Part shown: piece after piece, positions 12,714 to 25,204 of the stretch
Position numbering within the stretch: position 1 is the stretch's first letter
Layout of the letters: the number at the start of each line of letters is the position of its first letter
Position numbers and translations under genes: made by a program
DNA from: Rotaria sordida
Lineage: Eukaryota > Rotifera > Eurotatoria > Philodinida > Philodinidae
Direction: 5' to 3'
Length of the DNA stretch: 64,000 nt
Assembly: GCA_905250125.1 (NCBI GenBank)
Contig: CAJNOL010000653.1
Location: 1 to 64,000, forward strand
The notes under the pieces: model-generated
Seen by the model: the letters and a program-made list of their open reading frames with translations, nothing else
Database searches by the model: none
Told to the model about the DNA's origin: nothing

Positions 12714-15445
12714 ATGAGTAAGATATTCATTATATTCTTTGGTTTTTCTTGTATATAAAAATTATTTAGCTGATTTACAACAATTAAAAAATATAAAACT
12801 TGATTATGAAGATAATATCGCTATTGTTCAACTCAATCAAGAAAATTCTAAAGTAAAATTCTATTTAAAAAAAAACAAGATTAATAATTTCAATAATTAA
12901 TTAAGGTTAATACATTATCACGAAAAATGATGAATGAATTCGTTCCAGTATTTAATCATTTAAAAAAAGATGATAATATTAAAGGAATTATTGTTATATC
13001 AGCTAAACCTGGTTCATTTATTGCCGGAGCTGATATTAAGTTAGAAAGAATAATTTTTTTCATTCAATTTTAATATTCGTTTATTTGTTCAGTATGTTTG
13101 AATCTGTTAAATCTCGTGATGAACTTTATCAAATGTCACGTAATGGTCAAGAAATAATGAATCAAATTGAACAATCATCAAAACCAATTATTGCAGCTAT
13201 TGCTGGATCATGTCTTGGTGGTGGATTTGAAGTTAGGTTTTATTTTTCTTTTCGTTAGTCTTTTTTAAAATTTATAATTAGTTTTTTGCTATTAGGTTGC
13301 TTTAGCATGTCATTATCGCATTGGAATGAATGATAAACGAACTGGATTTGGTGTACCAGAAGTTAAATTAGGTTTATTACCTGGTGCTGGTGGTACACAA
13401 AGACTTTTAAAAAATCTTTCATTATCTGATGCATTGGATCTTATATTAACGGGTAAAGAAATTAAAGCAAAAAAAGCCAAAGCAATGGGTTTAGTTGATA
13501 TTCTTGTTGAACCAATTCGATCTGATGTTCAAGATATGGAAGAACAAAATATTGAATATTTACGTTCAATTGCTATACGAAAAGTCAAGTATGTATTCAA
13601 TCATTAAAAAGAAAAGTTTGATGAAATAGAAGTTCTATATGAGTATTGCATAAAAATCGATATTTTAGTTTGTATGATTCTACCACAGATATCTACGGGT
13701 CAATTTTTCAAGATCCGATTTGTGCATAACTGAACTCGATCAGAGATTAAATATATTTACTAGTGAATCCTTAGAAACCCTCTCAAAATTTGAAAAGAAC
13801 GAAGTTATTATCTCATGTAGAATTGCTCTTTGGATAAGGTGAGACTCGATATCGGTAAACTTATTATGACTCCGCCCGAATTGGACTCTGTTAGATATGA
13901 AAGGTAGAAACTCCCTGAATACGCATAATTTTACAAGAAGTTGAAGTCTTTTCTCATTTTAAACATTAACATTCTCTATTATAGTGGAATTTCTGTCGTT
14001 GGATTCTTTCTATTTTGTTTTCTAGAGAAATTGTTGTACAAAAACCTACTAAGCGAAAATTCGGACTAATGGAAAGTAGGAGACTTTGTATCTCTTATTA
14101 TTAGTTATTAACTATTCACGATAGATATAAAATCAATAATAATGTTAAATTCTTATGTACGAAATTATATTTTATCTCAAGCTCAAGCAAAAGTTATGTC
14201 ACAAACACAAGGTCTTTATCCAGCACCATTGAAAATTTTAGATGTTTGTATATCAATCTATATATTAAGAAATAAAAAAGAAGTACATAAGAAAATTTTT
14301 ATTATTAGGTTATCCAACAAACTTTAGAAAATGGTTCAAAAGTTGGATTAAATGCTGAAGCAGAAGTAAGCTCTGAAATTTTATTTTTTCTAAAACGAAA
14401 GAATAAATGAATTGATCAACTTTAGGCTTTTGCAGATCTTGCTATAACTAATGAATCAAAAGCATTAATTAGTCTATTTCATGGACGTACTGAATGTAAA
14501 AAAAATAAATATGGAAAACCCGAAAGAGAAATCAAGTAAGTTGTCATACAATCATCAGAGAGTTGTGTTTGTCATATTAATGAAAAAAATTCAAAGTGTA
14601 TTGTTCTAATAATTTTGAGTGGTACTATTTTTTCTTATAATAGAACTATTGCTATCATTGGTGCTGGTGAAATTGGTGCTGGTATTGCACATGTATCTAT
14701 TGATAAAGATTTTCAAGTCATACTTTATGATACTACATCAAGTGCACTTTATCATGGTCAATCACAAATAATTAAGAGTTATCAAAATTATATTAAACGA
14801 AATCGAATAACAAGGTAAAAAGAAAGAAATATTATGATTCTCATTTGATTATGATATAATATTATTCTAATCTAGTACTGAATATAGTCGAATATTATCG
14901 AATTTAAATTGTCAAACAACATTTGATAATTTAGAAAAATGTGATATTATAATAGAAAGTGTATTTGAAGATCTTAAATTAAAACAAAATATTCTTAATG
15001 AACTTGAACAATACATTCCAGAACATTGTATATTTGCGTCTAATACATATATACTATCTATTCATCAAATAGCTGCAAATAGTCGACGTCCACATAAAGT
15101 AAATCATCTTTAAAATAAAATTAGAAAAAAAAAGATTATTTTTTTAAATAAATAATAGGTTATTGGTATGCATTATTTTTCTCCAGTTGATAAAGTTGAA
15201 TTATTAGAAATTATTCGAGCTAAACAAACATCTGATAATACGATTTGTACAGCAGTTAGTGTTGGTCTTAAACAAGGAAAAATTATTATTATAGTTAATG
15301 ATAGTCCAGGATTTTATACAACACGTTTATTAATATTTTCTTTTATTGAATTATTTTATCTTTTACAAGAAGGTTTATTACCGAATGATATTGATAAAGC
15401 AACAAAAAAATTTGGTTTTCATATTGGTTTAGCAATATTATTAGA

Positions 15446-16541
15446 CAGTGGCGTAGCCAGCAGGGTAGCAATTGGGCAATTGCCACCTAAATCAAATTCT
15501 ATTGCCACCTAATTTTTTTTAATTGCGCGCAATTGCCCATTGTCAAAAAATGTTAATACCTGTGTATGCTTAAAGATTCAAGGAGTGTTTTCTTTCAATA
15601 CATTTTCTCTTGATGAGATCTAATCAAGTGATTTACAAAAATCAATCTACGATCGTTTGCATTCAAAGAATGATCAAAGTAATAATGATTTAATAGTATT
15701 TTCTGTCAAAATACGCTCTAATATACTTAAATGAGCTAAAGAGAAACTTGAATGAATACTCAACGATCTCTCTACGAACATAAATCGTATTGTACAGAAA
15801 CGACTGAAGCAATCTAAATTAAAAGCTTCCACAATGTATGTTGTAACATGATTCTTGCACTCTTAGAGTTGAAAACGTGAATAAACTACATAGAAAATCT
15901 AAATAAAAATCGACTGAGTATCTAAACGACAGTGTTTTGAAAACTCATCTCAGGCATTGAAAGTACTAGAAATGAAATGATAATATGTAATTTACAGAAT
16001 GCACATATGACTGAACATTGAAACCATGCAAAAAAGCTTTCATGATTGAGAATTTGTTAGAGATATATGTGGAGTAATGCTTGTCATTGTCCGACGTAAT
16101 AGGACAAACTAACTCATGCAGTTGTCCGATTAAAGAAGATAAACGAACCTTCATTGCCTGACGAAAGAAAATAATGAGGCATTGATCAATGTTTCACGAA
16201 AAAAGATAGACTGACAGTCATTGTGTCTCTACCACATATTCAGAAAAGAGATTGATTTTCTTGTTCTATTGATACTTATTTATGACTTTTTGACATAAAA
16301 TATTAAAATATATGAAATCAAACAGTACGTTTCTGAAATAGTGTTTAAAAAAAGCGAGCAAATTTATCTGTTAATCCAGTATGACTAATTTCTCTTCAGT
16401 AAACAACAAATTCTGTAATGCGGACAAGTATTTAAAAAACTATTGCCCACTAGGTTTTACAATTGCCCATTGCTGCCACCTATTCAAAATAATTTAGCTG
16501 GTAAATTGCTACCTATGTAAAAAATCCTGGCTACGCCACTG
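15446..16541. mobile_element. hAT-type non-autonomous transposon inside a HADHA exon
   Basis: The element is 1096 bp long. Its ends are perfect 15-bp inverted repeats, CAGTGGCGTAGCCAG on the left and its reverse complement on the right. It is flanked by an exact 8-bp target duplication, TTATTAGA, at 15438-15445 and 16542-16549. An 8-bp duplication with CAGTGGCG-type termini is the hallmark of the hAT superfamily. Subterminal regions share repeated TTGCCACCTA and ATTGGGCA/TTGCCCA motifs in both orientations, plausible transposase-binding sites. No intact transposase frame exists; the longest internal ORF (minus strand, 15966-16154) is 62 aa and unrecognised. Identical duplications and terminal repeats, and an undamaged host frame on both sides, argue for a recent insertion. 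Confidence 0.92.
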
Positions 16542-17113
16542 TTATTAGATGATTTTGGTATTGATATGATTACATATATAGTATGTCATCTAAAGAATAT
16601 ATTTGGTGAACGTCTTGCTAATTCATCTGTAATAGAATTACTTCAAATATTCGTTAAAAATAATTTACTTGGAAAAAAATCTGGACAAGGTTTATATATT
16701 TATTCTAATGATGGTAATAAGAAGATTAATCCAAAATGTAAAGAACTACTTAGAAATTCTTTGACACAAACTAAAGACATGTAAATACAGAATATTTGAT
16801 ACATTTTCTTTTGATATAATTAAATATTTAGATCAAAAATAGAAACTATTCAATGGCGTATAAGTCTTCGAATTTTAAATGAAGCTGCAAGATGTTTGGA
16901 AGAAAATGTTATTAGTTCTCCAGTATGTATTGAAAATGTGTTGGAATGAATTTTGTTTTGTAGATGAGAAGAAATTAGTTAGGAAGTCTGTGATCATAAA
17001 TAAGACTTTCTATGTAGATGATTATTTATCAGAGAGAGTTTTAATACGATCAAATTATTATAGAAATCTTAATTATTACAAGAAAAGTTATGTTTGAATA
17101 AAGTAGTTAAAAA

Positions 17114-17574
17114 GACTGTTCTGTTTGAATTATCCGATGTTCGCTTGTCGAGTTATGAATGTTTTATTTGATTTTTCTGCTCTATGAGCACAGGATCACT
17201 GAGAATCTGAATGATCGTATTTCCAGCTGAAATTTTGTCCACAATTAAGCTTTATAGTCACTAGAAATATGCTAAATTTTGAGCTAGGACAAATATACCT
17301 ACAGCGAGATATTAACTTCTCATAGAAACGTTCTTCGTTTGAAACACAGACCAAAACAGATGTTTCTTTAAAATGTAAATATCTAAACAAGGATACATTC
17401 GTTCTGATTCAAAATTTAGTGTATTTCTAATGACGGTGGAGTCTATCTGTGGACAAAATTTTAGCTCAAAATTCAATCGTCCAGATTTTCAACGATTCTA
17501 TACTCATAGAGCAAAACGCCTATAATTCAGCAAGCGAAGACCAAAATATTGAATATTTGATCAACAGAAGATCC
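17114..17574. repeat. Long diverged hairpin in HADHA intron 16923-18216
   Basis: The sequence from about 17114 to 17345 is followed directly by a diverged reverse-complement copy to 17574. Matched blocks include the left TTTTGTCCACAA against the right GTGGACAAAATTT, left CTCTATGAGC against right CTCATAGAG, left GTTCGCTTGTCG against right CAAGCGAAG, and left GCTAAATTTTGAG against right CAAAATTTAG. Arms are about 230 bp with almost no loop. No clear target duplication was seen. It is non-coding and looks like an old foldback element or an inverted tandem pair of one repeat unit. Confidence 0.7.
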
Positions 17575-18474
17575 TTTAGAATATATAAAAATCGAAGATT
17601 TAGTGACAATGAAGTCCTATCATACGAAAGAGTTTTCTTTATTCACTTATTTGAATTGTTACAGTATTGATTGAAAATGTTCGAGACAGAAAAAAAACGA
17701 AAAAATCATGTTTTTTATTTAAATTGATTATACACTACTCTATTCGCAATTTGATTGGAATTCTTAAATTGAAATAAGCGAGGCCATGAATGAACTCTTG
17801 TAGAAATCTAAATTTCTTCATGGAAAATGTACAAAGAGAGAAGAAATACTGAAACTTTTGAATTGATCAAGAAAGATTTCTTTCCTCATGTAAAATCTCA
17901 GAACTTTGATCCGTTGTCTTTAAATTTGTCTTTTAATGTAAAAAGAAAAGAACATAATCGTAATGGCCATTTGATAACAGCGAATTATGAACTTTGATAA
18001 GGGAAAGTGACTACACTTTATACTTACACTTATTTCGTCTTGAATGTATCCGAATAGCTATACAAAAATCCAGTAGATCAATAACGTGATGGCTAATAGA
18101 AATATGATTCAAAAAGGAATGTTTTTTTTAATCTCATTCTTTCTCTCAATTGAAAGCTGTTTAATTTGTAGAAATTCATAGTATAACTTTTAAACAAATC
18201 TCATATGTCTTTTTAGACAGATGGTGATATTGGTGCTGTGTTCGGTTTTGGCTTTCCTCCAATGAAAGGAGGTAAATATAATATCTTTTCTTTTTCTATT
18301 ATTTTTCTATTCTTATATATTATCGGTTTAGGTCCGTTTCGTTTTATGGATACCTATGGTACTTCTAATATAGTTGATTTAATGAATAATTATCAATTAG
18401 AATATGGTGATCGTTTTGCTCCAACACAATTATTAATAGATATGGCCAAAGAGAACAAAAAATTTTATCCTTAA

Positions 18475-20248
18475 TTTTTTTCTCCAAACAGAATAAAAAA
18501 ATATAGAAATAAAAGTTTTTTAATTTTTGAATTAATTGCTCTTTTATCTATGCTACATGCATAAACAAGAAGATTTACCAATTCAATTGATTATTTTTCA
18601 TCTGATCTATTTATTGTTTGAAGCATTGTTTTTTTGAAATCTGTTCTTTTGTCGTTATTTTGATATAATCCATGCAAATATGTTCTAAAATATAAATGTC
18701 ACCGTAAAAAAATTCAAGATATATATACATATCTAATTGTGTATAGATTGATTATTTACAACTCTTTTTTTTTGCTATTTGCATACCACACAAAAATTGA
18801 TCTTATAAATATATATCAACATGTAATGTGGATGAATGTGTATCGATCAATTAAGTAGCATATGTAAACAAAACAAATAATGTTGATGTAATAAAAACTA
18901 CTGTTAATATTAAATTTGTTAAATAAAATTGACTTTCACATGCGATGGATGCATTAAATTTTATTGACAGGATATTATTGAGAACATAAATAAGCTGTAT
19001 ATTCTTGATAAGTAGTATAATCTATTGATAAGTTTTGATTTAAATCCAACCCATTGTTTATGCATATTGTTTGTTAGGGTAAATAAACATATTTTTATTT
19101 ACCAATTGATATTATATTATATATTGGATGTAAACTTGTGATTATAATTTGCATGAAATAAGAAAATCAAATTTAATTTGAAGAAGTTTGCTGAGAGAGA
19201 AGAACTTTTTTTCATAGATTTGAACTTAAGTGAAGAATAATATACGAAAACTCTTAATATTGTCTCATTTGATGATACATTATATACGATGTTGAAAGGA
19301 AGTTCATTGAAAATACATCTTAGATGAGAAACACATCCTTTTCCCTAACTATCTTGAATTTTGATGTAACGTTCAGTTCAAAAGCGAGTGTTGAAGGTCG
19401 TTCAAAGATTTATTTTCTCAGTAGTTTGTCCTATTTTATATCATCAAATTTGTTGTTGCATATGACGAAAGAGCCTAATAATAATAAAGGTAACGTTAAA
19501 AACAATCATAAGAAAATACGAGGTCTCACAAATCAATAATATTTTGCAAGACTTAAACTAATGCGAACTTTATTTTCTCATTGACAACAATGCAAGACAA
19601 AGGTAGAATGACAAAAGGAAAGGAACCGGATGTATGGTTGACAATTTTACTCGTGAGTAACAAAGAAAATTTCTAATAAGATAATATATTTCACCTGTTT
19701 ATATTACTCTGAATAATAGATACAATTGAACTTTGTTCAGAAGTCATCTAAAAGATGGTAAACTATACGATGACTTCATGAAGTTTTTTTCTTTTCAGTC
19801 ACTGCGTAAGCCACTTCATGTTATTGTTTCAATCGAAAAAAAAAATATTGCCCTTACTTATGTCTGCCATTTTTCATCTTTGAATGTTTTTTCAGAAATG
19901 TGAAGACGAAAACACAGTGGAAGAGATGCAAGAAAAATTCTTTTAGATACTGCAGTAAGGAGATATGCAATTTTTTAAAAGTGCACGGATACACAATTAC
20001 CTTCTTATTCAATGGTCTTTTTTCCAATAACAAGAGAGAGTTTCGCTCGAACACCCTCACCTTACAGTAAGCGTACCAATCCTATGTGAGAGTATTATCA
20101 AAGGTGATTCTTCGTGTTCTGATAATATCTTATCGAATAGCAGGTCAATGTCATCAAATATAAAGCACAAAGTAACGGATAGAGTTTTCATTCTTATCTT
20201 TTCATATTGTTTGATCATTTTTCATTATCCATTGCTTCACTCGGTAAG
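18475..20248. other. Intergenic region, no gene recognised
   Basis: About 1.8 kb. The first part holds the HADHA-like 3' flank with AATAAA at 18492. The remainder is A+T-rich. Several 60-70 codon ORFs here lack splice partners or family resemblance and are treated as chance. The last few hundred bases presumably carry the promoter of the dehydrogenase gene. Confidence 0.55.
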
Positions 20249-21249
20249 ATGTCAATACGAAAAGAAAATGAAAGTTGGTCTCAAGTTTTAATTGACAAAG
20301 TTGTGTTTATTACGGGTGCTAGTGGAAGTATTGGTTCTGTCATTTGCCGCACATGTGCAATGCATGGAGCTAAAGTAGTAGTATCTGATATTAATAAGGC
20401 AGCTGCAGATAAAGTAGTGGTAGATATTCTTGAAACACAAAATGGACAATCGGATCGAATAATGAGTTTAGAACTTGATATAGTTAATGAACAAGCCATT
20501 GAACAAGCAGTAGAACAAGTAGTTGATCAATGGGGTACAATTCACGTTCTCGTTAATGCGTACGTATGAATATAATCAATCACGGAAAGATTAGAGTAGA
20601 AAGGTTTTTTTTCATTCATATTTTTATCGTTGAGAATCAAATAATAAGTAATATATGGTTTTTAATAAATTCTTTCTTTTTCATTTTTAGAGCAGCTATA
20701 TTTACTTGGGGTTCCATTGAAGATATTTCAGCTGATGATTGGTTACATATTTTAAATGTTAATGTGCGTGGTTGTGCTTTGATAGTTAAACATGTTGTAC
20801 CTTTACTTAAACAACAACGTTCAGGTTCTATCATTCAATTTGGTAGTATAAGTGGCGTAAATGGTCAAGCAAGTTTTGTTCCATATGGTACTACAAAAGC
20901 AGCTGTAATACAAATGACACGAAATTTAGCAGTCGATCTAGGTCCATTTAATATTCGATGTAATTCTATTTCTCCTGGTTGTATCAGTAAGTTTTTTATA
21001 GTGATTATTTTGACTTCATAACTAATATATACCGATCATATCATAGAAACACCAGTAACTACTCAAGTGGCAGACTTTAAAAATTTAACTATGGATGAGT
21101 GCATTCAACAACGATCAGAAGTGCAATGTTTAAAACGAATAGGTACACCACAAGAAATAGCTAATTTAGTCGTATTTCTTGCTTCGGATTTATGTTCATT
21201 TATTACTGGTGCTAATTTACTTGCAGATGGAGGTTATACCACTGTTTAA
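20249..21249 (+). CDS. Short-chain dehydrogenase/reductase (classical SDR)
   Basis: Three exons, 20249-20559, 20691-20986 and 21047-21249, total 810 nt and encode 269 aa, a normal length for a classical SDR. The cofactor-binding motif TGASGSIG sits near residue 25, with DI after the second strand (VVVSDINKA), which suggests NAD(H) preference. NAA replaces the usual NAG at the end of strand 4. The catalytic Ser (FGSISG), Tyr and Lys (YGTTK) are all present. The C-terminus has [18 protein letters not shown] and [13 protein letters not shown], typical of the FabG/DHRS4-like branch. The ATG at 20249 is chosen because the frame upstream has no ATG. The substrate cannot be told from sequence. No targeting signal is visible, so it is probably cytosolic. 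Confidence 0.88.
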
Positions 21250-22195
21250 GATTAACTTTATTACATAATCATAGTCGAAATTCACTATTTAAAAAAAAAT
21301 CCTTTTTCTTCGTTCGACATATATTATATTCTAGCAACATGAAAAGGTGGATAATAAATTTATTCTTCATTTAAAATTTACATATTGATTTATGAATATA
21401 ATTTGATGAATAACATGGTTAACCTAGGGTGGGGTATGGATGTAGGTGTTCATATTCGTGTCATCCGCACCCCATACAAGTCACAAACTACCACTCTCTA
21501 GACATATTGCGCCTATGTTTTACGAATAGTTCTTAAGCCTGAAATAGAATTTATTTTTGTTAATGTATTTTCATTGTAAGATATGACAAAATCGAGTTAG
21601 GCATTTTGCAAAGTTTTTCAAGCTCTATTTCATAGGCTTATCAAAGAATTTTCTGAAAAAATTTCTAGAATACCAATAAGTTTTCGATCGTTCAGATTTT
21701 CAAAAGAAAAACTATTACTGTGTTCTTATTTTCTCATGTTTATAATCAAGTCATGGATCTTACCATACTATGAAAGTCTACTTCAATCCCAAATGAATTA
21801 TTTTTTCTCTCTCGATAAGATATCAGGAAAAGGGTCAAACATAATTCATTCTGACCTGTTCTCGAAATAGTAGATTTTTAGTGATATTTTTTAGCTAATA
21901 TCATCTTTCTTATATTCTATGAGATAGAGTACGCTTGATGAAATCAAAAATGATGATTAGAAGCATTCAAACAATGACTTTTATTGGAAATATGTCGAAA
22001 AGTAGTTTTTTAATGGTTTAAATGCCTAGTATCCTTTTCCATTAACATAATATGCTTTATCCAGTTTCGATTTATTTACAGTTCACTCATTATGAAGAAA
22101 CCTATATCAATGATTTAGTTGTCGAACTTATTCTTTTCTCAAAAACCTTAGGGTTAACTCTATATGAAAATAGAAGCAGAAATATAAAGTGCATA
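21250..22195. other. Intergenic region, no gene recognised
   Basis: This is the 3' flank of the dehydrogenase gene, then A+T-rich sequence. A GTGTGGGG-rich patch (21425-21475, GGGTGGGGTATGGATG paired with CACCCCATAC nearby) resembles patches near 25250, 26400 and 54610. Nothing else could be assigned. Confidence 0.5.
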
Positions 22196-23010
22196 TATAG
22201 GATGTCCCAAAAGTCTCTTCCTAAAAGTTGTTTAGTATAACTTTACTATTGAATTTAACTTTATCAACTATTTTTTTCAAATGATAAACGAATATATACC
22301 AAGTTTTTATTTATGCGAGCAAACTTTTAAAAAAAACATCCTTCAAAGCCATCATCTCTAACTAAAATACAAAGAAAGGTTTTTTTTTTATATGTCGAAA
22401 AACATTAAACAAAGATTCGTTTTTGATTATTCCGATTTTTTGAATCATTCCAATCTGTAAATTGTTCAGATTCTCAACAATCGTTGTATAGACATTTTTT
22501 TTCATATATTCTCACCAAAATAAATCCAATGGTATTAAGTCTAGTGAATGCAAAAAATCATGAAGTTGATCCATATGTTCTAAACAAGTAATCGTCAAAT
22601 TTATTGGTCAGACCATCGCGAACTGCCTAGGCGCAATGTACTGCTATCGTTTGTTGCTGGAAATCACTTTTTTTTCTATAAAATCAAATAAAAGAAATTT
22701 TGGAGTATGCCAAGGTATTTTGTCGAACAAGCGTTGGATCATCAAAAAATGAATCCTAGAATTAGTTTGCTTGAGATTACACATCACATAGTAAGTTTTG
22801 GTGAGTGCATTGCAAATTCAAATGAACACACGAATCATTTTTATATTTCAATTGGAGATGATAGCTTTGAAGAATGGTTTTAAAGTTTGCTTGTATAAAT
22901 AAAAATTCGGTGTACCCATCTATCACTTGAAAAAAAATAGTTGATAAAGATGAATTGAATAGTAGAGATATACTAAAAAAACTTCTAGAAAGAGACTCTT
23001 GGAACACTCG
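22196..23010 (-). pseudogene. Decayed Tc1/mariner-family transposase relic
   Basis: On the minus strand, conceptual translation between about 22380 and 23010 keeps the order of a mariner transposase with several stops and shifts. An N-terminal helical segment (GYTEFLFIQANFKT) is followed by a helix-turn-helix-like part (SRIHFLMIQRLFDK), a VHCA.AVRDGL piece like the family's H-Y-A motif, and a LDLIPLDLFW segment like the conserved SPDLTPLDFFLWG box that carries the last catalytic Asp. Next comes VYTTIVENLNNL, like VYATPVENLDDL. A terminus-like GTCCCAAAAGTCTC at 22203 is consistent with a mariner end. It is clearly non-functional. Confidence 0.55.
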
Positions 23011-23171
23011 GAATGTAGTAATAAGTAACGGTTAAATTTTATTCAAATGATTAATAAGTTTGAATTTAAGAAAAATTCCAAAAATCAGAAAAAAAAGAAA
23101 ATCGAAAAGTGATTGGAAAAAAGTTCGAAAATCAGAAATTTTTCTTGTCACATCGGAAGATCTGGCAACCC

Positions 23172-24837
23172 TTATGTGACGTCCATCCACAAGTGTATTT
23201 TATCGCCATTCTTATGACATGTAAAATTGTTGTTTGCCATCAATCGTGTCGAATTTTGAATAAACCATTCATGTGTCAAATCTTTGAATAATGATGATTG
23301 ACAATAAACAAATGTAACAATCGATACATGTTTCAGTCTATCAATTAACAAAAGCATTGTGTCTGGATCATCTATTTTGATATATAAACGTTCTAATCGT
23401 GGAAATACGATGCATATTTGTTCAGCAGAGTATTTCATCACAGTGCGATTGATCGTCAATGAACGAATCGATTGAAAAATATTTTTTGTCAACACTGGTG
23501 CATTGACAAATGCAAGTGATTGTAAGCGAGGTAATTGTAAAAATGGCAAAATTTGATCTAAACTGATAGTGTTATATGTTTGGGATACCAGTGACGTTAC
23601 ATTGATGAAACGATGCTTCAGTGGACAGAGTGTGGGCAACGTAAGAATGTCAACAAATTGATCAAAATATAGATCTGATGATGTGCATGGTAATGTACGA
23701 TAGTTCGACGAATAAATAATGTTCTTCGGTGCAAAACGAGGTACTGTAAAAAGACACGGTGATGATTGATGATCATCATAGGCAACAAACCATTGTTTTT
23801 GTTCGAGCCAAAATGATGATCGAAATGAATCAAGAATCTGTTCGCTGGATTTATGCGAGAGACAAAATCGAAAATCAAATGTTTGAAGATGTGATACTGA
23901 ATATTTCCATTGATGACCATCGATTATATCCTTCACATCTTCAACATCGACGTTTAAATGTCGAGACCACTGTGTCCATTGTGTACCACCAACAATATCT
24001 ATTGGATCGGTAATTTGAAGTTCAAAATGCATTAGACAAGGCAATTTCGACAAAAATTGATTCATTCTACCCATTGTCAATCGGCCATCTGATCGTTTAA
24101 ATAGAAAGATAACAGATAAGTTATTAAAAACTAATCTTAGATTAAAAAATTATCTTACAGTCGATACAAAGAATCAATCGTCTTAGATAATTCATCACTG
24201 AGACTTTTTCCGACCATTGAGTAAAAACATCAAGGGAAATAGTAATGTTCAAAGAAGAAAGATTGGGCATTTGACGAAATAAATATCCCAAATTATAACA
24301 ATAACAATGTGTAACAGTTAAATATTTTAAATTGTTCAATGGTTTCGATAGTGGACATTGGTTTGTAATCAATTGTCTCAATCGAGGTAGGATGATTTCT
24401 ACTTGAGATCCAAAATGACACCAATAAGTTGATGAAATGTGTGGTAAAGTTAACGATTGAAAATTATTAAATTGACATAAAAGACTCAATTGTCTGAAAA
24501 TACTCTGATCTGATGAGATAATAGCAAATGAACGAAGATTAATAAATTGTAGAATATCAAATTTTGAAAAAAATAAATTTGATTGATCGGGTGTGTCATT
24601 ATTTTCAGCAATTGTAATAGAAATGACTTGTTCTGGTCGGATAAGCTGACACATAAGATCAAATTGATGCTTGAGCATAGACGACAAGCTAATCGAATAT
24701 CGCTTATAATTAATAAGAACACTATCAACATAAGCACTTAACTGAGAGAATCCATAGTAAATCTCATGTGCCCATAAATAATGAAAAATTTCATGAATTA
24801 ATTCAACTGGTAAAAATTCGAATACACACAAGTACAT
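23172..24837 (-). CDS. F-box / leucine-rich-like protein (rotifer-type F-box family)
   Basis: Two exons, 24159-24837 and 23172-24088, separated by a 70-bp intron, total 1596 nt and 531 aa. The N-terminus FEFLPVELIHEIFHYLWAHE is an F-box, the Skp1-binding motif of SCF ubiquitin ligases. The rest is a long series of irregular leucine-rich units (LPRLRQL, LKYLTVTHC, MPNLSSLNI, LPRLQSLAF, FPRLERLYI), which would recruit a substrate. The start Met is the first in frame, a few codons before the F-box. From memory this architecture, with the LPVELIHEIF opening, forms a very large and variable family in bdelloid rotifers. The partner and target are unknown. Both splice sites are canonical and the frame has no lesion. 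Confidence 0.8.
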
Positions 24838-25204
24838 TATTCAAGTAAGAATAAATTCTAAATGACACTCACTATGAATAGTGTAATTACTCAAACAATA
24901 CGTAATGATGATGTCAAATATCTTATATCATGTATTTACTCTTTCTCTCTCTTTCCTTCTGTAATTGTATGATGGCAAGAACAAAATAGTCACATATTCA
25001 CGTGTGTGCTATCTTCATATACTTGTTTACATCGATAAGAAGCTATCATAACACGACGAGAGAAAAATTTCTATTGGTTCGAATATCTATCGACCATAAG
25101 ATCGAAACCATAAGAGTATCACCATAGGGGACGAAAATTTGGATTGAGCTACATCTGCCCAGCGAATATCTAATATCAAAATTTCAATGAGTGTAGGTGA
25201 AGTG

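Larger units (their letters stand above)
12714..18474 (+). pseudogene. HADHA: Trifunctional protein alpha subunit (enoyl-CoA hydratase / 3-hydroxyacyl-CoA dehydrogenase), interrupted by a hAT insertion
   Basis: Coding exons: 12714-12717, 12770-12852, 12906-13039, 13093-13231, 13296-13588, 14026-14075, 14125-14243, 14309-14365, 14426-14535, 14644-14814, 14876-15098, 15159-15445 plus 16550-16780, 16832-16922, 18217-18271, 18332-18474. Leaving out 15446-16549 gives 2190 nt (729 aa), matching mature HADHA. Hydratase signatures are intact: FIAGADI, GSCLGGGFEVA and GVPEVKLGLLPGAGG, with both catalytic Glu. GLYPAPLKI leads into the Rossmann motif IGAGEIGAG, then FASNT and VIGMHYFSPVD with the dehydrogenase His. 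The end, [10 protein letters not shown] then KKFYP, matches the family C-terminus. Role: long-chain fatty acid beta-oxidation with HADHB in mitochondria. Read through, the insertion adds about 22 foreign residues and a stop at 15512, cutting roughly 170 residues. No presequence is evident: the Met exon is only 4 coding nt. AATAAA at 18492. Every other exon is open, so decay looks recent or this is one allele or copy. Confidence 0.85.

Noticed and set aside
14142-14327. Possible independent start (MLNSYV) in the HADHA region
   Set aside because: The Met is internal. Exons 14026-14075 and 14125-14243 join it in phase to the hydratase part, giving the family sequence.
20207-20248. Upstream extension of the short-chain dehydrogenase frame
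   Set aside because: The frame is open but contains no ATG; it begins at a TTG. The ATG at 20249 gives the usual distance to the TGASGSIG motif.
23618-24013. ORFs on both strands overlapping the second F-box exon
   Set aside because: They are in other frames of a well-supported exon and have no resemblance to any family.
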